64,000 nt of DNA from Pseudomonadota bacterium. GTDB lineage: Bacteria > Pseudomonadota > Gammaproteobacteria > Steroidobacterales > Steroidobacteraceae. The notes beneath the pieces are model-generated. The model had not been told where the DNA came from. It made no database searches and saw only the letters and a list, made by a program, of their open reading frames with translations. The DNA lies in NCBI GenBank assembly GCA_003242685.1, contig QGVD01000002.1, forward strand, positions 1-64,000, written 5' to 3'. Made by a program: the position numbers and the translations under genes. The first letter of the stretch is position 1, and each line of letters begins with the position of its first letter. Positions 8,808 through 18,081 of this stretch are shown piece after piece.

Positions 8808-10994
8808 ATGCTGAAACGACTGGCAGTACTCATGACCATCACAGGGACGATCGCCTCAGCCTCCGGAGCCGCTGCACAATCCATGTCACCCGCATCCCCC
8901 GATGCGGACAATCCGCTGCTCGCGCCGTGGAGCGGGCCCTACGGCGGCGTGCCGCCCTTCGACCGGGTGCGCGTCGAGCACTTCAGGCCGGCCCTCGAGA
9001 TCGCGATGAACGAGGCGCTCGCCGAAGTCGAGCGGATCGCGAACGACCCGTCGCAGCCGACTTTCGAGAACACGCTCGCCGCTCTCGAGCGTTCCGGGCG
9101 GACGCTGGACCGCGTCCAGACGGTGTTCTCCATCTACACCTCGACGATGAACGGGCCGCAGATGCAGGCCATCGAGCGGGAGATGGCGCCGCGTCTCGCC
9201 GCTTTCCGTGACCGCATCACCCAGAACGAGCGCCTGTTCCGGCGCATCGAGGCCGTGTACGAAGCGCGCGAGCGCTCGAATCTCGATCCGGAGCAGCAGC
9301 GGCTCGCCTGGTACTACTACACGAACATGGTGCGCGCCGGCGCGAAGCTCGACGCGGCGGCGAAGAAGCGCCTGTCCGAGCTCAATCAGCAGCTCGCGGG
9401 TCTCTACACGCGCTTCTCGCAGAACGTGCTCGCCGACGAGAACGAGCGCTTCCTGCTCATCGAGAAGGAGTCGGACCTGGCGGGTCTGCCGCAGTCGCTG
9501 CGCGATGCCGCGGCGGAAGCCGCCGCCCAACGCGGACACAAGGGCAAGTGGCTCATCCTCAACACGCGCTCGAGCGTCGAGCCGTTCCTCCAGTACTCGG
9601 ACCGGCGCGAGCTGCGCGAGAAGGTCTGGCGTACGTTCGTCGACCGCGGCGACAACGGCGACGAGCACGACAACAACGCCATCGTCGCCGAGATCCTGCG
9701 CCTGCGCGCCGAGCGCGCGAAGCTCCTCGGCTATCCGACGCACGCGCACTGGAAGCTCGAGAACCAGATGGCGCGCACGCCGGAGCGCACGCTCGAGCTG
9801 ATGCGGGCCGTGTGGCGGCCGGCAGTCGCGCGCGTGCACGAGGAAGTGGCGGACATGCAGGCGATCGCGGACCGCGAAGCGGCCGCGGGCGGGCCGAAGA
9901 TCCGCATCGAGCCGTGGGACTACCGCTACTACGCGGAGAAGGTCCGCAAGGCGAAGTACGACCTCGACACCAACGAGGTGAAGCCCTATCTGCAGCTCGA
10001 GAAGCTGCGCGAGGGCATGTTCTACGTGGCGGAGCGGCTCTTCGGCTTCGTGTTCAGACCGGTGCCCGAGGGCAGCGTGCCGGTGTATCACCCCGACGTG
10101 CGCGTCTGGGAAGTCACCGACCGCGACGGGCGCCACGTGGGCCTCTGGTACTTCGATCCCTATGCGCGCGCCGGCAAGCGCTCGGGCGCCTGGATGAACG
10201 CGTACCGCAGCCAGGAGAAGTTCGACGGACCGGTCACGACGATCGTCTCGAACAACGCGAACTTCGTGAAGGGCCGGCCCGGCGAGCCCGTGCTCATCAG
10301 CTGGGACGACGCGAAGACGCTGTTCCACGAGTTCGGGCACGCGCTGCACGGGCTCTCCTCGAACGTGAGCTACCCCTCGCTGTCGGGCACACGCGTGCCG
10401 CGCGACTACGTCGAGTTCCCGTCTCAGCTCCTCGAGCACTGGCTCTCGACGCCCGAGGTGCTCTCCCGCTTCGCGGTTCACTACCAGACCGGCGAGCCGA
10501 TTCCGGCGGAGCTCGTGCAGCGGATCGCGAAGGCCGAGACCTTCAACCAGGGGTTCGAGACGGTCGAGTACCTCGCGAGCGCGCTGGTCGACATGGAGCT
10601 GCACCTCGCGGGCGACCGGCCCATCGATCCCGATGCGTTCGAGCGCGAGGCGCTGAGCAGGCTCGGCATGCCGTCCGAGATCGTCATGCGGCATCGGATC
10701 CCGCACTTCGGCCACGTCTTCGCGGGCGACGGCTATTCGGCGGGTTACTACAGCTACCTGTGGGCCGATACGCTCTCGGCCGATGCCTGGGAGGCGTTCA
10801 CGGAGGCGAAGGGTCCCTGGGACACGGCCGTCGCCGCACGGCTCAAGGAGTTGCTCTCCCGCGGCAACACGGTGGACCCGGCCGAGGCCTATCGCGCGTT
10901 CCGCGGCCGCGATCCGGGCGTCGGCGCACTCATGCGCAAGCGCGGCTTTCCGGTGCCGGACGCAGCCTCGACCTCAGCGTCGAGCGCGCGCTGA
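8808..10994 (+). CDS. dcp: Peptidyl-dipeptidase Dcp / M3-family metallopeptidase
   Basis: A 728-residue M3 zinc peptidase that removes C-terminal dipeptides or degrades oligopeptides. The zinc motif HEFGH is at residues 507-511, followed by the third-ligand region RDYVEFPSQLLEHW. Similarity to E. coli Dcp extends over the whole length (VYHPDVRVWEV, GGYxxGYYxYLWAD-like end). Unlike cytosolic Dcp it begins with a signal peptide (LAVLMTITGTIASASGAAAQ), so it acts in the periplasm. It is a single gene, divergent from the GMC/subunit 3 operon. Confidence 0.92.
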   Translation: MLKRLAVLMTITGTIASASGAAAQSMSPASPDADNPLLAPWSGPYGGVPPFDRVRVEHFRPALEIAMNEALAEVERIANDPSQPTFENTLAALERSGRTLDRVQTVFSIYTSTMNGPQMQAIEREMAPRLAAFRDRITQNERLFRRIEAVYEARERSNLDPEQQRLAWYYYTNMVRAGAKLDAAAKKRLSELNQQLAGLYTRFSQNVLADENERFLLIEKESDLAGLPQSLRDAAAEAAAQRGHKGKWLILNTRSSVEPFLQYSDRRELREKVWRTFVDRGDNGDEHDNNAIVAEILRLRAERAKLLGYPTHAHWKLENQMARTPERTLELMRAVWRPAVARVHEEVADMQAIADREAAAGGPKIRIEPWDYRYYAEKVRKAKYDLDTNEVKPYLQLEKLREGMFYVAERLFGFVFRPVPEGSVPVYHPDVRVWEVTDRDGRHVGLWYFDPYARAGKRSGAWMNAYRSQEKFDGPVTTIVSNNANFVKGRPGEPVLISWDDAKTLFHEFGHALHGLSSNVSYPSLSGTRVPRDYVEFPSQLLEHWLSTPEVLSRFAVHYQTGEPIPAELVQRIAKAETFNQGFETVEYLASALVDMELHLAGDRPIDPDAFEREALSRLGMPSEIVMRHRIPHFGHVFAGDGYSAGYYSYLWADTLSADAWEAFTEAKGPWDTAVAARLKELLSRGNTVDPAEAYRAFRGRDPGVGALMRKRGFPVPDAASTSASSAR

Positions 10995-11050
10995 CGGGGC
11001 AGCAAGTCTCCATGAGGCTGCCCGCCGCCCGGCGCTATGATGGGCGCACC

Positions 11051-11323
11051 ATGAGGCTGCGTGTCGAGTGCTATGCGGGATACCGCGGCGAACAGGAGCC
11101 GCTCGCCTTCTGGCTGGGCGAGCGGCGCCTCGCCGTGCAGGACATCAGCGATCGCTGGTTCGCGCCCGCGCAGCGCTGGTTCCGCGTCTCCGCCGAGGAC
11201 GGCAACTCTTACGTCCTCCGACACGACGAATCGAGCGGCCTCTGGGAAATCGCCGCGTACACCTTCGGCGGCAGCGCCGCGCACCTCCGGCGTGCGATGA
11301 CACCGCCTCGCCGCTCTCAGTGA
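11051..11323 (+). CDS. Conserved small protein of unknown function (90 aa)
   Basis: The reading frame from ATG 11051 encodes MRLRVECYAGYRGEQEP, WLGERRLAVQDISDRWF and NSYVLRHDESSGLWEI. It resembles a family of ~80-90 residue proteins with a beta-rich fold seen in many proteobacteria, with motifs ECYAGYRG, DRWF and YVLRHD. It is hidden in a longer open frame that shadows the dcp gene. No catalytic function is known. It follows dcp by 56 bp. Confidence 0.7.
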   Translation: MRLRVECYAGYRGEQEPLAFWLGERRLAVQDISDRWFAPAQRWFRVSAEDGNSYVLRHDESSGLWEIAAYTFGGSAAHLRRAMTPPRRSQ

Positions 11324-11418
11324 GCCGCCGGCCGCGCTCGCGTCGGCCCGGCGGCTCCCTGCGCGGGTGAGCTGCGTCACGCGGCCCGGCGCCCGCCGGA
11401 CCACGCAGGAGAAAATGC

Positions 11419-12363
11419 ATGGGAATGCTGATCGACGGACAGTGGCGGAGCGAAGCGAGCTACGCGGATCCACGGAGCGGAGCGTTCCAGCGGCGCCCGA
11501 GCACCTACCGCGCCCGGGTGAGCGCGGATGGGAGCACTGGCTTTCCGGCCGAGGCGAACCGCTATCACCTCTACGTCGCGCGCGCCTGCCCCTGGAGTCA
11601 CAGGACGATGATCTTCAGGGTGCTCAAGAAGCTCGAGGACGTCATATCGATCAGCTACCTCGAGCCAGCGATGCTCGAGAACGGCTGGACGTTCCGCGAG
11701 CCCGATCCGCTCACCGGCGCGCGGTATCTCTACGAGGTCTACCAGCGCGCGGACCCGCGCTACACCGGCCGCGCAACGGTGCCGGTGCTGTGGGACAAGC
11801 GCACCGGCACGATCGTCAACAACGAGTCCTCCGACATCGTGCGCATGCTGAACTCCGAGTTCAATGCGTTCACGGACGACAGGACCGACTACTACCCGGC
11901 CGAGCTCGCCGCGGAGATCGACGCGCTCAACGCACGCATCTACGAGACGGTGAACAACGGCGTCTATCGCGCCGGCTTCGCCGCGCGGCAGGAAGCCTAC
12001 GAGAGCGCGGTGCGCACGCTGTTCGAATCGCTCGACTGGCTGGAAGCGCTTCTTTCCCGTCAGCGCTATCTGCTCGGCGACCGCCTGACCGAAGCGGACT
12101 GGCGGCTCTTTCCCACGCTGGTGCGCTTCGACGCCGTCTACTACGGGCACTTCAAGTGCAATCTGCGGCACGTCTACGAGTACCCGGCGCTGTGGGCGTA
12201 CACCCGCGAGCTCTATCAGATACCCGGAATCGCCGCGACGGTGGCGATCGACGAGTACAAGGCGCACTACTACGGGAGCCACCGGCACATCAATCCTTCC
12301 GGGATCGTGCCCCTGGGACCCGTGCTCGATTTCTCGCTGCCGCACGGCCGCGACCGGCTGTGA
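11419..12363 (+). CDS. Glutathionyl-hydroquinone reductase
   Basis: A 314-residue Xi-class glutathione transferase (YqjG/PcpF type) that reduces glutathionyl-hydroquinones to hydroquinones with glutathione. The catalytic Cys57 lies in ARACPWSHR, and the family segments VPVLWDKRTGTIVNNESSDI and FPTLVRFDAVYYGHFKCN are present. It is cytosolic. ATG 11419 follows an AGGAGAAA site. It probably repairs quinone adducts, which suits the aromatic and quinone metabolism in the region. Confidence 0.9.
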   Translation: MGMLIDGQWRSEASYADPRSGAFQRRPSTYRARVSADGSTGFPAEANRYHLYVARACPWSHRTMIFRVLKKLEDVISISYLEPAMLENGWTFREPDPLTGARYLYEVYQRADPRYTGRATVPVLWDKRTGTIVNNESSDIVRMLNSEFNAFTDDRTDYYPAELAAEIDALNARIYETVNNGVYRAGFAARQEAYESAVRTLFESLDWLEALLSRQRYLLGDRLTEADWRLFPTLVRFDAVYYGHFKCNLRHVYEYPALWAYTRELYQIPGIAATVAIDEYKAHYYGSHRHINPSGIVPLGPVLDFSLPHGRDRL

Positions 12364-12428
12364 TGAGAAGGAACTAGAATGGGGCCGCGCGGGTCCTTCC
12401 GGACGGGCCCAGGCTGGAGTCGACGTCG

Positions 12429-13235
12429 ATGAACGAAAGGACTTTGTGGATCGTCGGAGCCGTGGCGGTGATCGCGATCGCCGCGGGTCTCTACTACTGG
12501 CGTCAGACGGTCGACGTCGCCCCGCCGACGACCCCGCCTCCACCGCCGGCGCAGCCGGCGGTGACCGATGAGCCGTCCGACGAACCGCGGATCGAGCACC
12601 CGCTGCCCGAGCCGCCGGCGGATTCGCTCGAAGCGCGTCCTGAGCTTCCGGCCCTGCCCGAAAGCGATCCCGCGCTCGAGGAAGCCCTTGCCGAGGCGGT
12701 CGGCAAGGACACCGTGGACGACGTGCTCGTGCCGAAGGACATCGTCCGGCGCTTCGTGGCGACGGTGGACAATCTGCCGCGCAGGAAGGTCGCGGAGCAG
12801 CTCCGTCCCATCAAGCCCGTTCCCGGGCAGTTCATGACGATGCAGGACGGCGACCGCATCACGCTCGATCCGCGCAACTACGAGCGCTACACGCCCTACG
12901 TGCGCACGCTGGAGAAGATCGATGCGCAGCGGCTCGCGGACGTCTACATCCGCTTCTATCCGCTCTTCCAGCAGGCCTACGAGAGCCTCGGCTATCCGTC
13001 CGAGTACTTCAACGACCGCGTGGTGGAGGTGATCGATCACCTGCTCGCGACGCCCGAGATCCAGGGTCCGATCGAGCTGGTGCAGCCGAAGGTGTTCTAC
13101 GAGTTCGCCGACCCGAAGCTCGAGCGGCTCTCGGCCGGCCAGAAGGTGCTGATCCGCATGGGCAACGAGAACGCGGCGATCGTGAAGCGCAAGCTCCGCG
13201 AGCTGCGCACGCACCTTACCGGATCGTCGCCCTGA
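12429..13235 (+). CDS. DUF3014 domain-containing membrane protein
   Basis: A 268-residue protein with one N-terminal membrane helix (LWIVGAVAVIAIAAGLYYW, residues 6-24), a Pro-rich linker (~residues 30-80) and a C-terminal DUF3014 domain (VPKDIVRRFVATVDNLPR, YERYTPYVRTLEKID, YPSEYFNDRVVEVIDHLL). It is predicted to be anchored in the inner membrane with its domain in the periplasm. The function is unknown. The conserved domain is known mainly from gammaproteobacteria. Confidence 0.85.
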   Translation: MNERTLWIVGAVAVIAIAAGLYYWRQTVDVAPPTTPPPPPAQPAVTDEPSDEPRIEHPLPEPPADSLEARPELPALPESDPALEEALAEAVGKDTVDDVLVPKDIVRRFVATVDNLPRRKVAEQLRPIKPVPGQFMTMQDGDRITLDPRNYERYTPYVRTLEKIDAQRLADVYIRFYPLFQQAYESLGYPSEYFNDRVVEVIDHLLATPEIQGPIELVQPKVFYEFADPKLERLSAGQKVLIRMGNENAAIVKRKLRELRTHLTGSSP

Positions 13236-13246
13236 CCCTCGAGCGC

Positions 13247-13426
13247 TCAGCGGAACGCGAGCTCGCTTCCTTCGTCTTCGTCGGCAACCATCCAGGCGCC
13301 GATCTCGAGCCAGCAGCTCTCGCAGTAGGGTCCGTTGCCCGCGGCGTCGTACTGCGGATGCGACGTGGGTGCTCCGTCTCCGTCGGTGAGCACCGTCGAG
13401 CAGCGCCAGCAGACGAGAAGCATCAT
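13247..13426 (-). CDS. Small CxxC zinc-ribbon protein (59 aa)
   Basis: A 59-residue frame with two Cys pairs, VCWRCS near the N-terminus and YCESCW at residues 34-39, about 25 residues apart. This is the layout of a single treble-clef or zinc-ribbon metal site. The tail is acidic (VADEDEGSELAF). ATG 13426 follows GAGGTGG at a good distance; the second ATG at 13423 is also possible. It is convergent with the DUF3014 gene, 11 bp apart. The function is unknown, and there is only one piece of internal evidence beyond the RBS (the Cys pairs). Confidence 0.6.
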   Translation of the reverse strand: MMLLVCWRCSTVLTDGDGAPTSHPQYDAAGNGPYCESCWLEIGAWMVADEDEGSELAFR

Positions 13427-13578
13427 GGGCCACCTCGGTTCGCGGGCGGCGCGTCATGCTGCGGATCGCAGCATCCTGCCGCGAAGCAGACGGCGTGCCC
13501 GGCATTCGACGGCACGTATCCTGCTTTCATCCGGGCCGACCATCGAGTCATGAAGCATGCTCGCACAAGGAGGAGCTC

Positions 13579-14172
13579 ATGCTGAACGGTAAGAGAATCG
13601 CAATCCTCGTCGCGGACGGTTTCGAGCAGTCCGAGCTCACCGAGCCGAAGAAGGCGCTCGAGGAAGCCGGTGCCGAGACGAAGATCGTGTCGCCGGCACA
13701 GAAGGAAGTCCAGGGATGGAAGCATTACGACCACGCGGACCGGTTCCCCGTCGACGTGCCGCTCGATCAGGCGAAGGCGGATGATTTCGACGCGCTGCTC
13801 CTGCCCGGTGGCGTCGCGAATCCGGATCAGCTTCGCATGCTGCCGAAAGCCGTGCAGTTCATCCGTGCGTTCTTCGATGCGGGCAAGCCCGTCGCCGCGA
13901 TCTGTCACGGACCCTGGACGCTCATCGAGGCGGATGTCGTACGCGGCCGCAGGGTGACGTCGTGGCCGTCGCTCAAGACGGATCTCATCAACGCCGGCGC
14001 GGAGTGGGTCGACGAGGAAGTGGTCGTGGACAACGGGCTCATCACGAGCCGCAAGCCGGCCGACATTCCGGCGTTCAACCGGAAGATGATCGAGGAGTTC
14101 GCGGAAGGCCCTCATCCGCGGCAGGCGCAGGCGGCTCGCACGACGCAGCGCCCGGAACAGCGTCCGCACTGA
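13579..14172 (+). CDS. PfpI/DJ-1 family protein (type 1 glutamine amidotransferase-like)
   Basis: A 197-residue protein of the DJ-1/PfpI superfamily. The nucleophile Cys109 is in AAICHGPWTL on the elbow, with Glu16 in ADGFEQSE and the usual VTSWPSLKTDLINAG end. Relatives such as YhbO act against glyoxal adducts on proteins or nucleotides or as stress proteins. The start at 13579 is set by a strong AAGGAGGAG site. A Gln/Arg-rich tail (RQAQAARTTQRPEQRPH) extends past the family core. Confidence 0.9.
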   Translation: MLNGKRIAILVADGFEQSELTEPKKALEEAGAETKIVSPAQKEVQGWKHYDHADRFPVDVPLDQAKADDFDALLLPGGVANPDQLRMLPKAVQFIRAFFDAGKPVAAICHGPWTLIEADVVRGRRVTSWPSLKTDLINAGAEWVDEEVVVDNGLITSRKPADIPAFNRKMIEEFAEGPHPRQAQAARTTQRPEQRPH

Positions 14173-14207
14173 ACGCGCGCCCGCACTCACCTCTGCTTAA
14201 CAGGCGT

Positions 14208-14238
14208 CTCGCCGGTGGGGTTCGTCCCCACCGGTGAG
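14208..14238. terminator. Hairpin between convergent genes, probable bidirectional terminator
   Basis: A 13-bp stem with one G-U pair (ctcgccggtgggg with its complement) encloses a 5-base loop (ttcgt). It sits 36 bp after the PfpI stop and 64 bp after the stop of the opposing PRC-barrel gene. There is no clear T run, so termination may rely on the stem or on Rho. Confidence 0.55.
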
Positions 14239-14301
14239 TGCGAGTGGTGCGCCGTTGCGGTGCCGGTGAATCGGGAGCGCGTGCTCGCGGTGCCCTGCCG
14301 G

Positions 14302-15084
14302 TCAACCGCGATCGTCCGTCGTGGGCGATTGCTGCTGATGCTGCTGCTGCCGGTGATGCATTCCGCCCTGCTCCATCTCCGCCGAGCGTGACGTGCCCTG
14401 CCGGCGCCAGTAGCTGTCGGCCGTCGAGTTCCAGTCGCCTCCGGAAGTCAGGGTCGACTCGTCGAACTTCGGTGCGCCGTCGAGCCGCGAGCGGTCGAGC
14501 ACGATCGTGTGGCCCTGCATCATCGAATGCACGGTATCCCACGGCAGCGCGACACGCTCCGTGGTGCTCGCGCCGCCGGTGGTGCCTGTACTGTCGCGCG
14601 CCCCGGTGCGCTCGACGATCGCGTGAGTCACCTTACCGTTCGCGTCGATGATGACGTCCTGCACCTGCCCGAGCTGCTCGCCCTGAGGCGACTGCACGTG
14701 CATTCCGATGAGATGCGACGCGCGCTGCACGCCGCCCATCTTCGCGCCGCCCGCGGCGGCCATGCGCGAACGGGAAGTGCCCGGTGCCGGCGCGGTGGAG
14801 GTGGCCGTGTCAGGGTCTGCCTCGGCACCCGTCGGCGCGCCACCCGGCGACGTGCCTCCGGCACCGACTCCGCCGCGAGTCGCTCCGCTCGTATCCGTCT
14901 GACCCGGCGGCGTGCGATCGGCCGCTGTGCCTTCGGTCTGACTCGTCGAAGGAATGCCCTGACCCTGCGTGCTGCTCGAGGGATCCGGTGACTGCTGTCC
15001 CTGCGTCTGCTGATCCGGAGTCTGAGCGAACGCCGCGCCGCCAAGGCCGAGCGCCACCAGGCTCAGCAATGGAAGAGTCTTCAT
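14302..15084 (-). CDS. Exported PRC-barrel domain protein with long disordered linker
   Basis: A 260-residue protein: signal peptide (LPLLSLVALGLGGAAFAQ), then ~90 residues of low-complexity Thr/Gly/Pro/Ser/Gln sequence. A PRC-barrel follows at about residues 120-200 (ASHLIGMHVQSPQGEQLGQV, VIIDANGKVTHAIV, VALPWD). The tail is Gln/His rich (HHRQQQHQQQ). Periplasmic PRC-barrel proteins are often stress- or metal-related adaptors; the role here is not known. Confidence 0.8.
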   Translation of the reverse strand: MKTLPLLSLVALGLGGAAFAQTPDQQTQGQQSPDPSSSTQGQGIPSTSQTEGTAADRTPPGQTDTSGATRGGVGAGGTSPGGAPTGAEADPDTATSTAPAPGTSRSRMAAAGGAKMGGVQRASHLIGMHVQSPQGEQLGQVQDVIIDANGKVTHAIVERTGARDSTGTTGGASTTERVALPWDTVHSMMQGHTIVLDRSRLDGAPKFDESTLTSGGDWNSTADSYWRRQGTSRSAEMEQGGMHHRQQQHQQQSPTTDDRG

Positions 15085-15468
15085 GGCCCACCTCGCGTGG
15101 TTGCTTAAGATGAAATCAACGCGCGGCCTGCCGTGACGTTTCCCTCGTCTTCCGCGCGCCGCGAATCTGCTGCCGGTCGAGCCTGACGCCGGTGCCCGCG
15201 CCAGGAGGGCGCATGCTCGGGCGGGACGGCACCAGAGCGCTCACCGTTCCCGTGCGGCGGGCCGGACGGACGAAGCGTCGCGCTCGTCGGCTCGCCGGCC
15301 GACGTGTGACGGATTTCGCGTTTCGCGCAAGATGCGGCACGGTGCGCGTGCGCGTGAACGGCGTGGCGTGAACGATTCCGAGCCGCGTGTCGCATACCGT
15401 CAGTAGCATCCGTGCGACATCGGCGAAACCGACTCCGCCAGCGATGCCGGCGCGTGATCGGGAGAGAC
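15085..15468. other. Intergenic region without a recognised gene
   Basis: A 384-bp spacer between two divergent genes (PRC-barrel protein and EAL-HDOD protein). Open frames here have no start/RBS support and read as Arg/Ser-rich shadows. Promoters for both neighbours must lie here, but I could not pick a convincing -35/-10 pair. Confidence 0.5.
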
Positions 15469-16758
15469 ATGATCCAGTACGACAGACGCGACGAATGGAG
15501 GGGGCAGCCGGAAACGGTTGCCACGGCAACGTCCGACCGGAACGGGCTGAACTCTCTTGCGTTCGTCGGCCGGCAGGCCATATACAACTCCGCTCTCACC
15601 GTCATCGCCTACGAGCTGCTCTATCGCGCGCTGCCCGAGGCGGCCGACGCGCAGATCACCGATTCGCGCCAGGCGACGCTGCACGTCCTCGCGAACGCCG
15701 TGCTCGAGATCGGCCTCGACCGCCTCGCGGGCGGCGTGCCGGTGCACATCAACTATCCGCGGGAGCTGCTCGCGAGCGACGAACCGCCCTCGCTGCAGCC
15801 GGATCGCGTCGTCATCGAGATCCTCGAAGACGTGCGCGTCGATCCGAAGGTTCTCGCCGGTCTCCGGTCGCTCCGCGGGCGCGGGCACCGCATCGCGCTC
15901 GACGATTTCTCGCTGGAGCGCTCCGATCCGGCGCTGCTCGAGCTCGCCGATATCGTCAAGGTGGACCTCGCGCGCGAAAGCGCCTCGGATGTCGAGCGGA
16001 CGGTGCAGGAAGCCAAGCGCAGGGGCCTCAAGCTCATCGCGGAGAACGTGCGGTCGGTCGAGGACTTCGAGCGCGCCGTGGAGCTCGGCTTCGACGCCTT
16101 TCAGGGCGAGTTCCTCCAGAGCACGCAGGTGTTCAAGGCGCAGCGCCTGCCCGCGAGCCGGCTCGCGACGCTGCGGCTCATGGTGGCGCTCCAGAACGAG
16201 GACTACTCGGTCGAGGAGATCGAGCGGCTCGTCGCGCAGGACGTGTCGTTCTCCTATCGCGTGCTCCGCTGCATCAACTCGAGTTACTACAACCTGCCGC
16301 GCAGGATCGAATCGATTCGCCAGGCGATCGTCATCCTCGGGCTAGAGAACCTGCGGCAGATGTGCACGGTGGTCGCGCTGCTCAGCTTCGACGAGCGCCC
16401 CGCGAGCCTGCTGCTCAACGCCATGATCCGCGCCCGCATGTGCGAGCAGCTCGCACAGCTCGCCGGCGTGCAGGACAGCGGGCCCTACTTCATCACGGGC
16501 CTGTTCTCCATGCTCGATACGCTGCTCGGCATGCCCGTGGAGGAGATCGTGGCGGATCTTCCGCTCGCGACACCCGTCGTGCGCGCGCTGATCGACGAGG
16601 AAGGCGATCTGGGACTCGCGCTGCGCTGCACGCGCGCGTACGAGAGAGGCGCCTGGAATCAGGTCGCGTATCGCAAGCTGCCGCCCGACGTGATCCGCGC
16701 CGCCTATCTCGACTCGGTCTTCTGGGCAGAAGAGACGCGCGCGCTGCTCACGGCGTAG
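15469..16758 (+). CDS. EAL-HDOD (YuxH-type) signalling protein
   Basis: A 429-residue cytosolic protein with an N-terminal EAL-like domain (~residues 30-230) and a C-terminal HDOD domain (~235-425; SFSYRVLRCINSSYY, SIRQAIVILGLENLRQM). The EAL signature is changed to ELLYR (E49xLxR53) and the loop reads LDDFSLERS instead of DDFGTG, so c-di-GMP hydrolysis may be lost and the domain may act as a binder or scaffold. Relatives such as Vibrio CdgJ affect motility. ATG 15469 is chosen because GGGAGAG precedes it; a 19-codon Arg-rich upstream extension is unlikely. Confidence 0.88.
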   Translation: MIQYDRRDEWRGQPETVATATSDRNGLNSLAFVGRQAIYNSALTVIAYELLYRALPEAADAQITDSRQATLHVLANAVLEIGLDRLAGGVPVHINYPRELLASDEPPSLQPDRVVIEILEDVRVDPKVLAGLRSLRGRGHRIALDDFSLERSDPALLELADIVKVDLARESASDVERTVQEAKRRGLKLIAENVRSVEDFERAVELGFDAFQGEFLQSTQVFKAQRLPASRLATLRLMVALQNEDYSVEEIERLVAQDVSFSYRVLRCINSSYYNLPRRIESIRQAIVILGLENLRQMCTVVALLSFDERPASLLLNAMIRARMCEQLAQLAGVQDSGPYFITGLFSMLDTLLGMPVEEIVADLPLATPVVRALIDEEGDLGLALRCTRAYERGAWNQVAYRKLPPDVIRAAYLDSVFWAEETRALLTA

Positions 16759-16795
16759 ACTCTGCGCGACTCTTCGGCGCGCGTCGCCGCCACGC

Positions 16796-17839
16796 TCACG
16801 CGGGCGGCATCACCGGCCCGCTGCCCGCTCCGCTTTCCTCGATCGCGCGCGCGATTTCCGCGAGATCTTCGCGCGAGAGCGTAAGGCGCGCAGCATCGAT
16901 CCAGCCATCGACCTGCTCCGGGCTGCGCGCACCGACGATGGCGCCCGTGACGCCGGGCCAGGCGAGCGTCCATGCGATCGCCACTGCGCCGACGCTCGTG
17001 CCATGACGTGCGGCGATCGGCCGCAGCGCGTCGGCGAGCCGGAGGTTTCGCGCGAGCCGTTCGCCCGTGAACTCCGGTGAACGCGAACGCCAGTCGTCGG
17101 GACCGAGATTCCGCGCGCGCTCCTCGGAGAACGTTCCCGTGAGCAATCCGGACTGCATGGGGCTGTACACGATGACACCGGTGCCGTGCTCGAGGCACCA
17201 CGGCAGCTCGGCTTCCGCGGCGCTGCGGTTGATGGCGGAGAACGGCGGCTGCAGAGAATCCACGTGCCCGATACGCTCGGCTGCCTCGAGCAGCGGGACG
17301 CGATGATTGGAGAGTCCGGCAGCGCGGATCTTCCCTTCCCGCTTGAGGTCGAGCAGCGTGCCCCAGTACTCCTCGATCGGCGTGCCGTCCCTGGGTGGCC
17401 AGTGCATCTGATAGAGATCGATGCAGTCGACGCCCAGCCGGCGCAGCGAGCCCTCGAGCTCGCGCCGGATGCTTGAGGCGGCGCCGATCTGACGCGGTGC
17501 AGCGCGCCGATCGTTCTCGTCCCACACGAGGCCGCACTTCGTGAAGATATAGGGACGCCGGGACGGTGGAATACCATCGAGCGCCCGGCGGACCACCTCT
17601 TCCGAGTGCCCGAGGCCGTAGATCGCGGCGGTGTCGATCCAGTTGATTCCGAGCTCGACGGCACGCCGGATGGCGGCGATGGATTTCTCGTCGTCCTGTG
17701 GACCCCACCCCGCCACCCAGTCCGGTCCCCCGATGGCCCAGGCACCGAAGCCCACGCGGGTGATGTGCATCGAAGTGGTGCCGAGCTGCCGTTTCGGAAG
17801 CTCCGCGGGGGTCGTGCCGGTACCTGCGTTCGCTGCCAT
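16796..17839 (-). CDS. Aldo/keto reductase
   Basis: A 347-residue NADPH-dependent TIM-barrel oxidoreductase. The catalytic tetrad is visible as Asp and Tyr in NWIDTAAIYG, Lys in FTKCG and His in QMHWP. The C-terminal NADP site region (AIAWTLAWPGVTGAIVGARS) is intact. ATG 17839 is preferred over the upstream frame extension because GAGGAG lies about 10 bases ahead. An inverted repeat in the divergent promoter region (17896-17913) may be its operator. The substrate is unknown. Confidence 0.9.
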   Translation of the reverse strand: MAANAGTGTTPAELPKRQLGTTSMHITRVGFGAWAIGGPDWVAGWGPQDDEKSIAAIRRAVELGINWIDTAAIYGLGHSEEVVRRALDGIPPSRRPYIFTKCGLVWDENDRRAAPRQIGAASSIRRELEGSLRRLGVDCIDLYQMHWPPRDGTPIEEYWGTLLDLKREGKIRAAGLSNHRVPLLEAAERIGHVDSLQPPFSAINRSAAEAELPWCLEHGTGVIVYSPMQSGLLTGTFSEERARNLGPDDWRSRSPEFTGERLARNLRLADALRPIAARHGTSVGAVAIAWTLAWPGVTGAIVGARSPEQVDGWIDAARLTLSREDLAEIARAIEESGAGSGPVMPPA

Positions 17840-17895
17840 ATGCCGGTGTCTCCTCATCCGATGACGCTGCGTGAGATGGTGTGCGGGCATGCGGC

Positions 17896-17913
17896 AGTGT
17901 ACGGGAGTACACT
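17896..17913. promoter_or_regulatory. 18-bp perfect inverted repeat, candidate operator
   Basis: AGTGTAC-GGGA-GTACACT, a 7-bp perfect dyad with 4-bp spacer, lies 57 bp upstream of the aldo/keto reductase start and 169 bp before the divergent lipoprotein gene. Its size and symmetry fit a dimeric repressor site. No regulator gene is adjacent. Confidence 0.45.
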
Positions 17914-18081
17914 GATCACCTGCTGGACGCTCGATCCGGCGGGTGGGCGTCGCCCCGGAGCGAGCGTGGGCTCTGCGATTCCGGTGCGGCTGCGGCTCCT
18001 GGGACCTGCGCCGTCTGGAACCCGCCGGGCTGCGACGAAGTCGAAGCCCAGCAGAAAATCAAGCGAACGGAGGAGCCCGAC

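Noticed and set aside
8886..10715. 609-codon minus frame opposite dcp
   Set aside because: The composition is Arg/Val/His/Leu shadow sequence without domains. The plus frame encodes a complete M3 peptidase.
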